NCBI GenBank assembly: GCA_025757985.1
Contig: CP107210.1
Location: forward strand, 930,001-994,000
DNA: 64,000 nucleotides
Source of the DNA: Oscillospiraceae bacterium
Lineage (GTDB): Bacteria; Bacillota; Clostridia; Oscillospirales; Ruminococcaceae
Direction of reading: 5' to 3'
The stretch's first letter is position 1. Every line of letters begins with the position of its first letter. Shown here one piece after another: positions 51,812-60,805 of this stretch. Both the position numbers and the translations under genes were made by a program. Below the pieces are notes generated by a model, which saw only the letters and a list, made by a program, of their open reading frames with translations, had not been told where the DNA came from and made no database searches.

Positions 51812-52681
51812 TTACTTGCGGCGCTTGCCCTTGCCGCCCTTGCGGGTGTTGGCCTTGGCAGCGGCAGTCTTGACGGCCTCAACAGCCTTCTCAGCGGCAG
51901 GCTTCACAGTCTCGACCGTCTTTTCGACAACAGGCTCGGCGGCCTTGACAGCCTTCTCAACAACAGGCTTTGCGGCCTCAACAGCCTTCTCGGCGGCAGG
52001 CTTCACAGCCTCGACCGTCTTTTCAACAACAGGCTCAGCAGCCTTGACAGCCTTCTCGACAACAGGCTTCGCGGCCTCAACGGTCTTTTCGACAGCGGGC
52101 TTGGCAGCCTTGACAGCCTTCTCGGCGGCGGGCTTTGCGGCCTTGACGACCTCGGTAGCAGCCTTCTCGGCAGCGGCCTTGGCCTTGACAGTGGTGGCCT
52201 TGACGCTGGTCTTGGGCTTGCGGGTCACCTCATCAATGGTCCAGAACTGGTTATCGCCGTTGACATCGGCCCAAATCTGCAGCACAGTGCCGTTCTCGGT
52301 AGCCATGCCGGGATCCAGCAGCTTACCGGCCAGGTTGGACTTGATCTTAACGCGGCCGTCGTTGGTAGGCTCCACGACCCACAGCTGGCTGGAGGCCTGT
52401 GCGCCCTCCCACTGGTGGACGCGGGTGCCGTCGCTGACGCCGCCCATATCCAGATCCATCATCTTGCCGGTGAAACGGTTCTGGATGCGGTAGACGCCGT
52501 CACCCGCTGCGACAAAGCCCCACTGCTGCCACTCAAAGTTGGCATTGTCCATCAGCTGGATCTTTGCGCCGTTGTCGATGTTATAATCAGCAACCTCAAC
52601 GACCTTGCCGTTGGCGGCGCTGATGGTGTAGAACTTACCCGCGGTAAGTACAGTCTGTGCGATCTTCTTTCTGGGTGCCAT
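51812..52681 (-). CDS. Ricin-type lectin with histone-H1-like Lys/Ala tail
   Basis: 289 aa, no signal peptide. Residues 15-150 form a ricin-B-like trefoil with three QxW-type repeats (WQQWGF, SQLWVV, NQFWTI). Residues 155-289 are a near-repeating Ala/Lys/Glu/Pro/Val tail (units like AAKPVVEKAVK and AAEPVVEKTVE, period 11-22) ending in the basic GGKGKRRK, like H1/Hc1-type nucleoid proteins. AGGAGG precedes the ATG. Could link nucleic acid or wall polymers to glycans; unknown. Confidence 0.82.
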   Translation of the reverse strand: MAPRKKIAQTVLTAGKFYTISAANGKVVEVADYNIDNGAKIQLMDNANFEWQQWGFVAAGDGVYRIQNRFTGKMMDLDMGGVSDGTRVHQWEGAQASSQLWVVEPTNDGRVKIKSNLAGKLLDPGMATENGTVLQIWADVNGDNQFWTIDEVTRKPKTSVKATTVKAKAAAEKAATEVVKAAKPAAEKAVKAAKPAVEKTVEAAKPVVEKAVKAAEPVVEKTVEAVKPAAEKAVEAAKPVVEKAVKAAEPVVEKTVETVKPAAEKAVEAVKTAAAKANTRKGGKGKRRK

Positions 52682-52789
52682 AATGCAATACCCTCCTGTT
52701 TATCATAAAAAGTAAACTACCTTCAGGGCGGCCGTTTTTTCCCTCAGGCCGCAGCGTAAGACACTGCATTTTGCGTGTCTACGCATCCT

Positions 52790-52818
52790 ATTATAACCAC
52801 TTTTTTCCTGTCCGTCAA
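52790..52818 (-). promoter_or_regulatory. Sigma-A promoter of the lectin-tail gene
   Basis: Minus-strand TTGACG, 17 bases, TATAAT, about 110 bases before the ATG. A housekeeping promoter, unlike the CTCTTT class of region A. Confidence 0.78.
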
Positions 52819-52931
52819 CTTTTTCGCGCTGTTGCGGCATTTTGCACAAAAACTGCCGGGGCAGCACAAGCTATCCCGGCAGTTTTGATTGATTTCAGGC
52901 TGATTTGCGACCTTTTTCGACCGCTGCCGTA

Positions 52932-54863
52932 TCAGCTGTTCTCGGCAAAATTGCCGGTGTACAGCCGGTAATAGCGCCCCTTCTGGGCGATCAGCTCGTC
53001 ATGGGTGCCGCGCTCGATGATACGGCCCTGCTCCAAAACCATGATGCAGTCAGAGTTGCGCACCGTGGACAGGCGGTGGGCAATGACAAAGGTGGTGCGG
53101 CCGTACATCAGGCCGTCCATGCCGTCCTGCACAAGCTTCTCGGTGCGGGTGTCGATGGAGGAGGTTGCCTCATCGAGGATCAGCACCGGCGGGTCGGCAA
53201 CAGCGGCGCGGGCGATGGCCAGCAGCTGGCGCTGGCCCTGGCTCAGGTTCGTGCCGTCACCGGTCAGCATCGTGTTGTAGCCCTCGGGCAGATGCTTGAT
53301 GAAGGTATCGGCGTTCGCCAGTCTGGCAGCGGCCATGCACTCCTCATCGGTGGCAGTCAGGCGGCCGTAGCGGATATTCTCCATAACCGTGCCGGTGAAC
53401 AGGTGGGTATCCTGCAGCACGATGCCCAGCGAGGAGCGCAGCGCGTCCTTCTCAATGGCCTTGATGTCCAGACCGTCATAGTAGATCTGGCCCTTCTGGA
53501 TATCGTAGAAGCGGTTGATCAGGTTGGTGATGGTCGTCTTGCCGGCGCCGGTGGAGCCGACAAAGGCGATTTTCTGGCCCGGGCGGCCGTAAAGGTTGAT
53601 GTCGTGCAGAACGATCTTCTTCTCATCGTAGCCGAAATCAACATCCTTAAAGACGATGTCACCCTTCAGCTCGGTGTAGCTGGGCTTTCCGTCAGCACCC
53701 ACATGTTTCCACGCCCAGGTGCCTGTGGATTCGTCCGCCTCGGTGACGGAATCGTCCGCCAGATATTTCGCGTGGACCAGCGTCACATCGCCCTCGTTGA
53801 CCTCGGGCTTCTCGTCCAGCAGGGCAAAGATACGCGCACCGCCGGCCAATGCCATGACGACCGAGTTCAGCTGCATGGAGATCTGGCTGATGGGCTGGTT
53901 GAACTGGCGGTTCAGCACAAGGAAGCTGGCCAGCCCGCCCAGAGACAGATTGCCGCCGAAGCCGCTGATAACCAGCGCGCCACCGATGATAGCGCAGAAG
54001 ACATAGCTCAGGTTGCCCAGCTGGCCGTTGACCGGCATCGCCACCAGAGAGTAGGCGTTGGCCTTGTCGGCGCTTTGGAACAACTCATCATTGAGCTTGT
54101 CGAACTCGTCGATGGCGATCTGCTCATGGCAGAACACCTTGACGACCTTCTGGCCGTTCATCATCTCCTCAATGTAGCCGTTGACCTTGCCCAGCTCCTG
54201 CTGCTGCCTGAGGAAGTATTTGCCGGAGTTTCCGGTCAGATACTTCGTGACCAGCAGCATAACGCCGACCATTGCCAGCGCCAGCAGCGTCAGAGGGATA
54301 CTGAGGTAAATCATCGATGCCAGCACGCCGACCAGCGTGACGATCGTGTTGACCAGCTGGGGCAGGCTCTGGCTGATCATCTGGCGCAGGGTGTCGATGT
54401 CGTTGGTGTAGATCGACATGATGTCGCCGTGGGCGTGGGTATCAAAATATTTGATGGGCAGCGTCTGCATGTGGGTGAACATCTCGTCACGCAGATTCTT
54501 CAGCGTGCCCTGTGTGATGCGGGCCATTAAACGGTTCTGCACAAAGATAGCAGCAATACCGATACAGTAGAACGAAGCCACACGCAGGATGGCGGCGGCC
54601 AGACCGCTGAAATCCGTGCCGCCCGAACGCAGCAACGGCAGAATGTAACCGTCAATCAGCGTCTGGGAAAACATGACGCCCTGCAGCTGGGCAAACACTG
54701 CCAGCAGAATGCAGCAGAGCACGATGATGACCTGCGCCTTGTACTGATTCATGACATACCCAAGGATACGCTTGAACACCTTGCCGGGGTTTTCGACCTT
54801 GGGGCGGGGGCCGTTATTGCGCCCGCCGGGGCCGACTTTTACCACTTTCGCTTGCTGTGCCAT
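52932..54863 (-). CDS. ABC exporter half-transporter, catalytic subunit
   Basis: 643 aa: six transmembrane helices (about 45-340), then an ATPase domain with Walker A GSTGAGKTT, signature LSQGQRQ and Walker B LILDEATSSID with the catalytic Glu. A 50-residue insertion precedes the ATPase. Pairs with the next upstream gene (overlapping start/stop) as a heterodimeric multidrug-type exporter controlled by the MarR regulator. Confidence 0.9.
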   Translation of the reverse strand: MAQQAKVVKVGPGGRNNGPRPKVENPGKVFKRILGYVMNQYKAQVIIVLCCILLAVFAQLQGVMFSQTLIDGYILPLLRSGGTDFSGLAAAILRVASFYCIGIAAIFVQNRLMARITQGTLKNLRDEMFTHMQTLPIKYFDTHAHGDIMSIYTNDIDTLRQMISQSLPQLVNTIVTLVGVLASMIYLSIPLTLLALAMVGVMLLVTKYLTGNSGKYFLRQQQELGKVNGYIEEMMNGQKVVKVFCHEQIAIDEFDKLNDELFQSADKANAYSLVAMPVNGQLGNLSYVFCAIIGGALVISGFGGNLSLGGLASFLVLNRQFNQPISQISMQLNSVVMALAGGARIFALLDEKPEVNEGDVTLVHAKYLADDSVTEADESTGTWAWKHVGADGKPSYTELKGDIVFKDVDFGYDEKKIVLHDINLYGRPGQKIAFVGSTGAGKTTITNLINRFYDIQKGQIYYDGLDIKAIEKDALRSSLGIVLQDTHLFTGTVMENIRYGRLTATDEECMAAARLANADTFIKHLPEGYNTMLTGDGTNLSQGQRQLLAIARAAVADPPVLILDEATSSIDTRTEKLVQDGMDGLMYGRTTFVIAHRLSTVRNSDCIMVLEQGRIIERGTHDELIAQKGRYYRLYTGNFAENS

Positions 54864-56620
54864 CAGGCCTCCCCTCCCTTCTCATCAAAATCGCCGGAGC
54901 CTTTGGTCTGGCTGTTGTAGACATCCTGATAGATCGCGTTGTTTTTGAGCAGGTTGGCGGGGGTGTCAAAGCCGCTGACCCTGCCGTTGTCAAGCACAAG
55001 GACCCGGTCCGCATTCTCAACGGAGGAGATGCGCTGGGCGATGATAAACACCGTCGTGCCGGGGATCTTCTCGGCAAAGGAGTGGCGGATCTTCGCATCC
55101 GTGGCGGTATCGACAGCGGAGGTCGAATCATCCAGAATCAGGATACGGGGCTTTTTCAGCAGTGCGCGGGCAATGCAGAGGCGCTGCTTCTGGCCGCCCG
55201 AGACATTGTTGCCGCCCTGCTCGATGTGGGTCTGGTACTTATCGGGGAAGCGCTCGATAAACTCATCGGCGCAGGCCTGCTTGCAGGCGTCCTCGATCTC
55301 GGCGTCGGTGGCGCCGGGGTTGCCCCAGCGCAGGTTGTCGGCAATCGTACCGCTGAACAGCTCGTTCTTCTGCAGCACCATGGCCACATTGTTGCGCAGC
55401 GTGTCCAGATCATAGCTGCGTACATCGACACCGCCGATGATGACGCGGCCCTCGGTCGCATCGTACAGGCGGGGCAGCAGCTGCACCAGACTGGACTTGG
55501 CCGAGCCGGTGCCGCCGATAATGCCGATGGTCTCGCCGGATTTGATTTCGAGGTCGATATCCTCCAGTGCCTTTTCGCCGTCCTTCTTGTAGGCAAAGCT
55601 GACATGATCGAACTTGACCGAGCCGTCCTTGACCTCCATGACGGGGTCCGCACCATTCTTGAGGTCGGACTGCTCGTCCAGCACCTCGGCCACACGCCTT
55701 GCGGAGGCCATAGACATCGTGATCATGACAAAGACCGTCGAGAGCATCATCAGGCTCATCAGGATGTTCATGCAGTAGCTCAGCATGCTCATCAGATCGC
55801 CGGTGGTGAAGGCGGTCGCGCCGGAGCTGACAATGAGCTGTGCACCCAGCCAGGAGATCAGCAGGATGCAGCTGTAAACGGTCAGCTGCATGAGCGGGGC
55901 GTTCCATGCAAGGATCATCTCGGCGCGCATAAGCAGGCGGCGGACATTCTCGCTGGCCTTTTTGAACTTTTTGCCCTCAAAATCCTCGCGGACATAGGCC
56001 TTGACCACGCGGATGGCGGAGACATTCTCCTGCACGCTCTCGTTCAGGTCATCATATTTGCGGAAGGCCTCGCCGAAGTACTTGGTGGCGCGGCTCATGA
56101 TAAAGACGAGCGCGCCGCCCAGCAGGATAACAGCGACCAGATAGACGCTTGCCAGCTCACGATTGATGGCAAAGGACATGATCAGCGCCACGATCATGCT
56201 GGCAGGCGCGCGGATCGACATGCGCAGCAGCATCTGGTAGGCGTTCTGGATATTCGTCACATCGGTGGTCATGCGGGTGACAAGGCCCGCCGTGGAGTAT
56301 TTGTCGATGTTGGCGAAGCTGAAGGTCTGGATGTTGCGGAACATTGCGCGGCGCAGGTTGCGGGCAAAGCCGGTGGCCGCATGTGAGCCGGCAACAGCGC
56401 CCAAAATACCGAACAGCAGGCCGAAAAGCGCCGCCACGATCATCTGTGCGCCGACCGTGTAGATGACCTGCATATTGCCCGGCGTAACGCCGTTGTCAAT
56501 GATGGAGGCCATCAGCCTCGGGATGATCATTTCCATGATGACTTCCGCGATCATAAAGACCGGTGTCAGCACGGATACCAGCCGAAAGCCTTTTGTTTCG
56601 CGTCCGAGTGTTTTTAACAA
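54863..56620 (-). CDS. ABC exporter half-transporter, degenerate-site subunit
   Basis: 585 aa: six helices, Walker A GGTGSAKSS (Ala for Gly), signature VSGGQKQR, Walker B LILDDSTSAVD where Asp replaces the catalytic Glu. That is the usual non-hydrolysing half of heterodimeric exporters. Its start overlaps the marR stop by 7 bases, and its stop meets the next gene's start. Confidence 0.9.
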   Translation of the reverse strand: MLKTLGRETKGFRLVSVLTPVFMIAEVIMEMIIPRLMASIIDNGVTPGNMQVIYTVGAQMIVAALFGLLFGILGAVAGSHAATGFARNLRRAMFRNIQTFSFANIDKYSTAGLVTRMTTDVTNIQNAYQMLLRMSIRAPASMIVALIMSFAINRELASVYLVAVILLGGALVFIMSRATKYFGEAFRKYDDLNESVQENVSAIRVVKAYVREDFEGKKFKKASENVRRLLMRAEMILAWNAPLMQLTVYSCILLISWLGAQLIVSSGATAFTTGDLMSMLSYCMNILMSLMMLSTVFVMITMSMASARRVAEVLDEQSDLKNGADPVMEVKDGSVKFDHVSFAYKKDGEKALEDIDLEIKSGETIGIIGGTGSAKSSLVQLLPRLYDATEGRVIIGGVDVRSYDLDTLRNNVAMVLQKNELFSGTIADNLRWGNPGATDAEIEDACKQACADEFIERFPDKYQTHIEQGGNNVSGGQKQRLCIARALLKKPRILILDDSTSAVDTATDAKIRHSFAEKIPGTTVFIIAQRISSVENADRVLVLDNGRVSGFDTPANLLKNNAIYQDVYNSQTKGSGDFDEKGGEA

Positions 56621-57132
56621 GTGGTATTTCCCCTCTCTTGTGTTATATTTCCTTCTTCCAGGATATGCTGCGCGTTTTTCAGCGTCAGCTCCAGCACAGC
56701 GCGGGCCGCGGCAGCCTGCTGCGGGTCAATGCCGGCCTGCAGATCATCCTCAAACTTCGCAATGCAGGCTTCGATCTGTTCATGGCAGGCACGGCCCTTG
56801 TCTGTAGCCACCAGCCGTTTCAGGCGGGCGTCCTTCTCAACCGCACAGCGGGTGATAAACCCGTCCTGCTCCATCCCCTGCAGCATCGCCGTCACGCTTG
56901 AGCGGCGGATGTTGAACCACTGCTCAATATCGCGCTGGTAGACATCCCGCCCGCTGCGGTTGCCGCGGACAATGTCGCCCAGCACCATGCCCCGCACACC
57001 GGAAAGATCCGGGTTGACGCCGGAAATGCGGGCATCGAGCGCCCTGCGTATGACCCGCGCGGTCTGGTTCAGCAGTGCGCCGAAGTGAACATCGGCACAG
57101 CAGCCGCATTCATTTTGCGATTCAACGCACAT
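56614..57132 (-). CDS. MarR-family regulator
   Basis: 172 aa winged helix: IEQWFNIRRSSVTAMLQGMEQDGFITRCAVEKDARLKRLVATDKG is the recognition helix and wing. It is preceded by a Cys-rich N-terminus (CVESQNECGCC) that might sense redox or metal. First gene of the exporter operon, with GGAGGG before the ATG at 57132. Likely represses the operon through the palindrome at 57167-57199. Confidence 0.9.
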   Translation of the reverse strand: MCVESQNECGCCADVHFGALLNQTARVIRRALDARISGVNPDLSGVRGMVLGDIVRGNRSGRDVYQRDIEQWFNIRRSSVTAMLQGMEQDGFITRCAVEKDARLKRLVATDKGRACHEQIEACIAKFEDDLQAGIDPQQAAAARAVLELTLKNAQHILEEGNITQERGNTTC

Positions 57133-57166
57133 TTCTTCCCTCCTGTTCTGATTTTCAAGCAAAAAT

Positions 57167-57199
57167 CAGTTAGATTTCTAATTGTTCGCAATCTAACTG
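57167..57199. promoter_or_regulatory. MarR operator
   Basis: 10-bp inverted repeat CAGTTAGATT/AATCTAACTG with a 13-base centre, in the marR 5' leader just downstream of the promoter. Suits autorepression. Confidence 0.72.
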
Positions 57200-57218
57200 T
57201 TCGTTTGCGCACTTTACA

Positions 57219-57246
57219 AGTATAGCACAGGTTTGGGAAATGTCAA
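57219..57246 (-). promoter_or_regulatory. Sigma-A promoter of the marR-ABC operon
   Basis: Minus-strand TTGACA, 16 bases, TATACT; the start of transcription would be about 57212. Confidence 0.75.
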
Positions 57247-57270
57247 GAGGGATTTTCAGCTTGTGCCCGC

Positions 57271-57325
57271 GTAAAAAGGCTCCCCTTACAGGGGAGCTGG
57301 CCAAGCCTGCGAGGCCTGAGGGGCT
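57271..57325. repeat. Partial dispersed repeat
   Basis: AAAAGGCTCCCCTTACAGGGGAGCTGG..CTGAGGGGC-type unit, related to 51563-51706, in the spacer between marR and the PBP gene. Confidence 0.55.
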
Positions 57326-57344
57326 TTTCCCGTTTGCCATCACC

Positions 57345-59144
57345 CTACACCGTTGGTTTTATACCGATATACGGCAGCGCCTTTTTCAGCACCTCGGCAC
57401 AGACCGGGCCAGAGAGAGCGCCGCCGCTGGTGGTCCAGCTGTGGGGTTCGTCCAGACAGACCAGCACCGCAATTTTGGGGTCATCTATGGGCGCGACCGA
57501 CACAAAGCTTGCGATGCGCGCCCCCTCGTTGGCGCTGTCCAGCTTCTGGCTGGTGCCGCTTTTGCCGCCGACACGATAGCCCGCCACAGCCGCCTGTTTG
57601 CCGGTGCCGCCGGTCACAACGCCCTCCATCAGGCGGCACATCGTGGCCGAGGTTTCCTCGCTGATGACCTGCCGCTTCACCACAGGCTCTATCTCCTTTA
57701 TGACTTGCCCGTCCGGCGCGGTGATTTTGCTGACGAGATACGGCTGCATCAGCTTCCCGCCGTTGACCACCGCGCAGACGGCCGTAAGCATCTGCAGGTA
57801 GCTCACCTTGCTGCTCTGCCCGAAGGAGCAGCTTGCCAGCTCCACCGGACCCATCCGGTCGGCCGTGTAGTACTCGCTGCGGCGTATCTCGCCCGGCAGG
57901 TCAATGCCGGTCGGCTCCCGCAGTCCAAATGCCGCGAAATAGTCGCAGAAGCGCTCCTTGCCAAGCCTCGCGCCGATCTGGATAAAGCAGGGGTTGCAGC
58001 TGACGGCCAGCCCCCTGGCAAAGGTCTCGCTGCCGTGGATATGGCCGTTGGCGCAGCGGAACCGTGTGCCCGCCACCGTGATCCTGCCCGCGCAGGTAAA
58101 ATAGTCCGTGGGCTTGCAGGCACCGCTGTCCAGCGCCGCCGCAGCCGTAATAAGCTTGAACACACTGCCCGGCTCGTACAGGTCGCTGATGGCCTTGTTG
58201 CGCCACTGCGCCTGCTGCGCCCGCTGCAGGGCGGCGCTGCGTTCCTCGCCCTGCAGGGCGTTCACCGTATCACGGGCTTCCTTGTTTATAAGGCTGCGCG
58301 GTGAGTTGGGGTCGTAGTCCGGCTGGCAGGACATTGCCAGCACCGCGCCGGTGTGTATATCCATAACGATGCCGACACCCCGCTCGGCAACATGATGCTC
58401 GGCCACGGCGGCGGACAGCGCACTTTCCAGCCAGTGCTGGATCTGAGCGTCGATCGTAAGGGTCAGCGTGTTGCCGGGCACCGCATCCACAAGGGTCTGG
58501 TAGTGGGTTGGCATGTCGTAGCCCCATGCGTTTTTGGCGGTCAGGATGCGCCCGTTCTCCCCTGTCAGCTCGTCATTGTAGCGCAGCTCCAGCCCCCACA
58601 GCCCTGCATTGTCCACATCGGTAAAACCAAGGATACCGCCCATAAAATTCCCCTGCGGGTAGACGCGCTTTGTGTCCTGTCGGATCTGAACACCCTGCAC
58701 ACCGTTGTCGCGGCACCAATCCCGGACCGCATCGGCCATCGCCTTGTCCACGCGGCGGCGCAGCAGGCAATCGTTGGAGGTCCGCTGGCTGAATTTTGCC
58801 AGTGTTTCGGCGTAGTCCAGCTCCAGAATCTCGCTCAGCGCCCTTGCGGCAGGCTCCACGGCTTCGTCCGCCATCTCCCGCGGGGCGGCGCGGATCGTCC
58901 AGCAGGTCTCGCTGGCCGCAAGCAGCGTGCCGTCTGCAGCGTAGATCTCTCCGCGCGCGGCAGGCAGCGTGGCCCCGCGCAGCTGCTGGTCGGCGGCGCG
59001 CAGCGCATAGCCGCCGGGGTCGCGCAGCATCAATACAAAAAGCCGCACCGCCAGCCCGCCCAGACACCCGACCGCCAGCACCGCCGCCAGCAGCCGCGTG
59101 CGCAGGCGCATTTTTGTGTTCAGCTGCGGTGTGATATGACGCAT
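57345..59144 (-). CDS. Class B penicillin-binding protein (FtsI/SpoVD-like transpeptidase)
   Basis: 599 aa: one N-terminal transmembrane helix (LLAAVLAVGCLGGLAVRLFVLM), a dimerisation domain with RGEIYAADGTLLA, and a transpeptidase domain with EPGSVFKL (Ser nucleophile), SCN and KSGTS. Cross-links peptidoglycan for septum or spore cortex. No PASTA domains, no neighbouring mra/fts genes; the role (SpoVD or FtsI) cannot be fixed. ATG 59144 chosen at MRHITPQ; upstream in-frame ATGs lie in the divergent promoter region. Confidence 0.9.
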   Translation of the reverse strand: MRHITPQLNTKMRLRTRLLAAVLAVGCLGGLAVRLFVLMLRDPGGYALRAADQQLRGATLPAARGEIYAADGTLLAASETCWTIRAAPREMADEAVEPAARALSEILELDYAETLAKFSQRTSNDCLLRRRVDKAMADAVRDWCRDNGVQGVQIRQDTKRVYPQGNFMGGILGFTDVDNAGLWGLELRYNDELTGENGRILTAKNAWGYDMPTHYQTLVDAVPGNTLTLTIDAQIQHWLESALSAAVAEHHVAERGVGIVMDIHTGAVLAMSCQPDYDPNSPRSLINKEARDTVNALQGEERSAALQRAQQAQWRNKAISDLYEPGSVFKLITAAAALDSGACKPTDYFTCAGRITVAGTRFRCANGHIHGSETFARGLAVSCNPCFIQIGARLGKERFCDYFAAFGLREPTGIDLPGEIRRSEYYTADRMGPVELASCSFGQSSKVSYLQMLTAVCAVVNGGKLMQPYLVSKITAPDGQVIKEIEPVVKRQVISEETSATMCRLMEGVVTGGTGKQAAVAGYRVGGKSGTSQKLDSANEGARIASFVSVAPIDDPKIAVLVCLDEPHSWTTSGGALSGPVCAEVLKKALPYIGIKPTV

Positions 59145-59234
59145 AACACCAGCCCCCTTCCCCATACGATAAGCGTATGAGGACCCGACTGGCAAAATGC
59201 CGAATAATCGCGGAGAAGTTCTCCGTATTGACGA

Positions 59235-59264
59235 TTGACCTTTTATACAAAAAAGAGGTATACT
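59235..59264 (+). promoter_or_regulatory. Promoter of the alcohol dehydrogenase gene
   Basis: TTGACC, 18 bases, TATACT, 65 bases before the ATG. Confidence 0.65.
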
Positions 59265-59329
59265 GTTAATACTTAATTGTGACATTTAATTGTCAAAGTA
59301 CGGAGTATTATTATAAGGAGGCAATCCCT

Positions 59330-60547
59330 ATGGCTAGATTTACTTTACCCCGTGACCTTTACCATGGCCCCAATGCACTGGAGGCATTGAAGACCCTGCC
59401 CGGCAAGCGCGCCATGATCTGCGTTGGCGGCGGCTCCATGAAGCGTTTCGGCTTTCTGGATCGCGTGGAGGCTTACTTAAAGGAAGCCGGCATGGAGGTC
59501 GAGCTGTTTGAGGGCATCGAACCCGATCCCTCCGTCACCACCGTCATGAAGGGTGCCGAGGCAATGCTGAAGTTTGAGCCCGACTGGATCGTAGCGATCG
59601 GCGGCGGCTCCCCCATCGATGCAGCCAAGGCGATGTGGATCAAGTATGAGTACCCCGAGATCACCTTTGAGGAGATGTGCAAGGTGTTCGGCATCCCGCC
59701 GCTGCGCCGCAAGGCACACTTCTGCGCCATCTCCTCCACCTCCGGCACTGCGACCGAGGTGACGGCCTTCTCGATCATCACCGACTATGACAAGGGCATC
59801 AAGTATCCCATCGCGGACTTTGAGATCACCCCCGATGTCGCCATCGTTGACCCCGAGCTGGCCCACACCATGCCCAAAAAGCTGGTCGCCCACACCGGTA
59901 TGGACGCCATGACCCATGCGATCGAGGCGTATGTCTCCACCGCTAACTGCGACTTTACCGACCCGCTGGCCCTGCATGCCATTGAGATGATTCAGGCGGA
60001 TCTCGTTGGCAGCTACAACGGCGATATGGAAAAGCGCGATGCCATGCACAATGCACAGTGTCTGGCCGGCATGGCCTTCTCGAACGCTTTGCTGGGCATC
60101 GTCCACAGCATGGCCCACAAGACCGGCGCCGCCTTTGCTGATTACGGCGCTCACATCATCCACGGTGCTGCCAACGCCATGTACCTGCCCAAGGTCATCG
60201 CCTTCAACGCCAAGGATCCCACCGCCAAGGCACGCTACGGCGTCATCGCCGACAAGATGCATCTGGGCGGCAGCAATGACGATGAGAAGGTCGCGCTGCT
60301 GATCAAATACCTGCGCGGCATGAATGACGACCTGAACATCCCGCACTGCATCGGCCACTACGGCCCCGACTCCTACCCCTGCGAGCAGGGCTTTGTCCCG
60401 GAGAATGTCTTCCTTGAGAGACTGCCCGAGATCGCCAAGAACGCCATCGCAGACGCCTGCACCGGCTCCAACCCGCGCCAGCCGAGTCAGGAGGAGATGG
60501 AAAAGCTGCTGAAGTGCTGCTACTACGACACCGAGGTCGATTTCTGA
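59330..60547 (+). CDS. Iron-containing alcohol dehydrogenase
   Basis: 405 aa. NAD(P) binding GGGSPIDAAKAMW, metal ligands in HTGMDAMTHAIEAYVST (Asp/His) and HSMAHKTGAAF and HGAANAM. Family III ADH (butanol/1,3-propanediol dehydrogenase type), reducing aldehydes to alcohols in fermentation. AAGGAGG lies 8 bases before the ATG at 59330. Single gene with its own promoter and terminator. Confidence 0.94.
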   Translation: MARFTLPRDLYHGPNALEALKTLPGKRAMICVGGGSMKRFGFLDRVEAYLKEAGMEVELFEGIEPDPSVTTVMKGAEAMLKFEPDWIVAIGGGSPIDAAKAMWIKYEYPEITFEEMCKVFGIPPLRRKAHFCAISSTSGTATEVTAFSIITDYDKGIKYPIADFEITPDVAIVDPELAHTMPKKLVAHTGMDAMTHAIEAYVSTANCDFTDPLALHAIEMIQADLVGSYNGDMEKRDAMHNAQCLAGMAFSNALLGIVHSMAHKTGAAFADYGAHIIHGAANAMYLPKVIAFNAKDPTAKARYGVIADKMHLGGSNDDEKVALLIKYLRGMNDDLNIPHCIGHYGPDSYPCEQGFVPENVFLERLPEIAKNAIADACTGSNPRQPSQEEMEKLLKCCYYDTEVDF

Positions 60548-60590
60548 TTATAACAAGCCCGCAGCTGCTTTTCTGCGCTGCGTGACCCCT

Positions 60591-60621
60591 GCCCCGGCCG
60601 CATAAAGCGGCCGGGGCTTTT
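60591..60621 (+). terminator. Terminator after the alcohol dehydrogenase gene
   Basis: GCCCCGGCCGC/GCGGCCGGGGC with an ATAAA loop, then TTTT. Confidence 0.92.
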
Positions 60622-60805
60622 GTGCGCCGCAAAAGTGGACAATATACTTGCGATTTGTTTTTTTGCGATTTTGGCTGCAAACGCTGTCGCCGCGGGCTTT
60701 TCAGCGCATTTTTGCCGCACAGCCCACCCATTGATTTCGCATACATTTTGCTGTATACTATCAGTGTAAAGCCTATGCAAAACGCATGTCAAAAGGAGCA
60801 ATACC

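Noticed and set aside
51812..52493. 225-codon plus-strand frame opposite the lectin-tail gene
   Set aside because: Mirror image of the Lys/Ala repeat; composition artefact.
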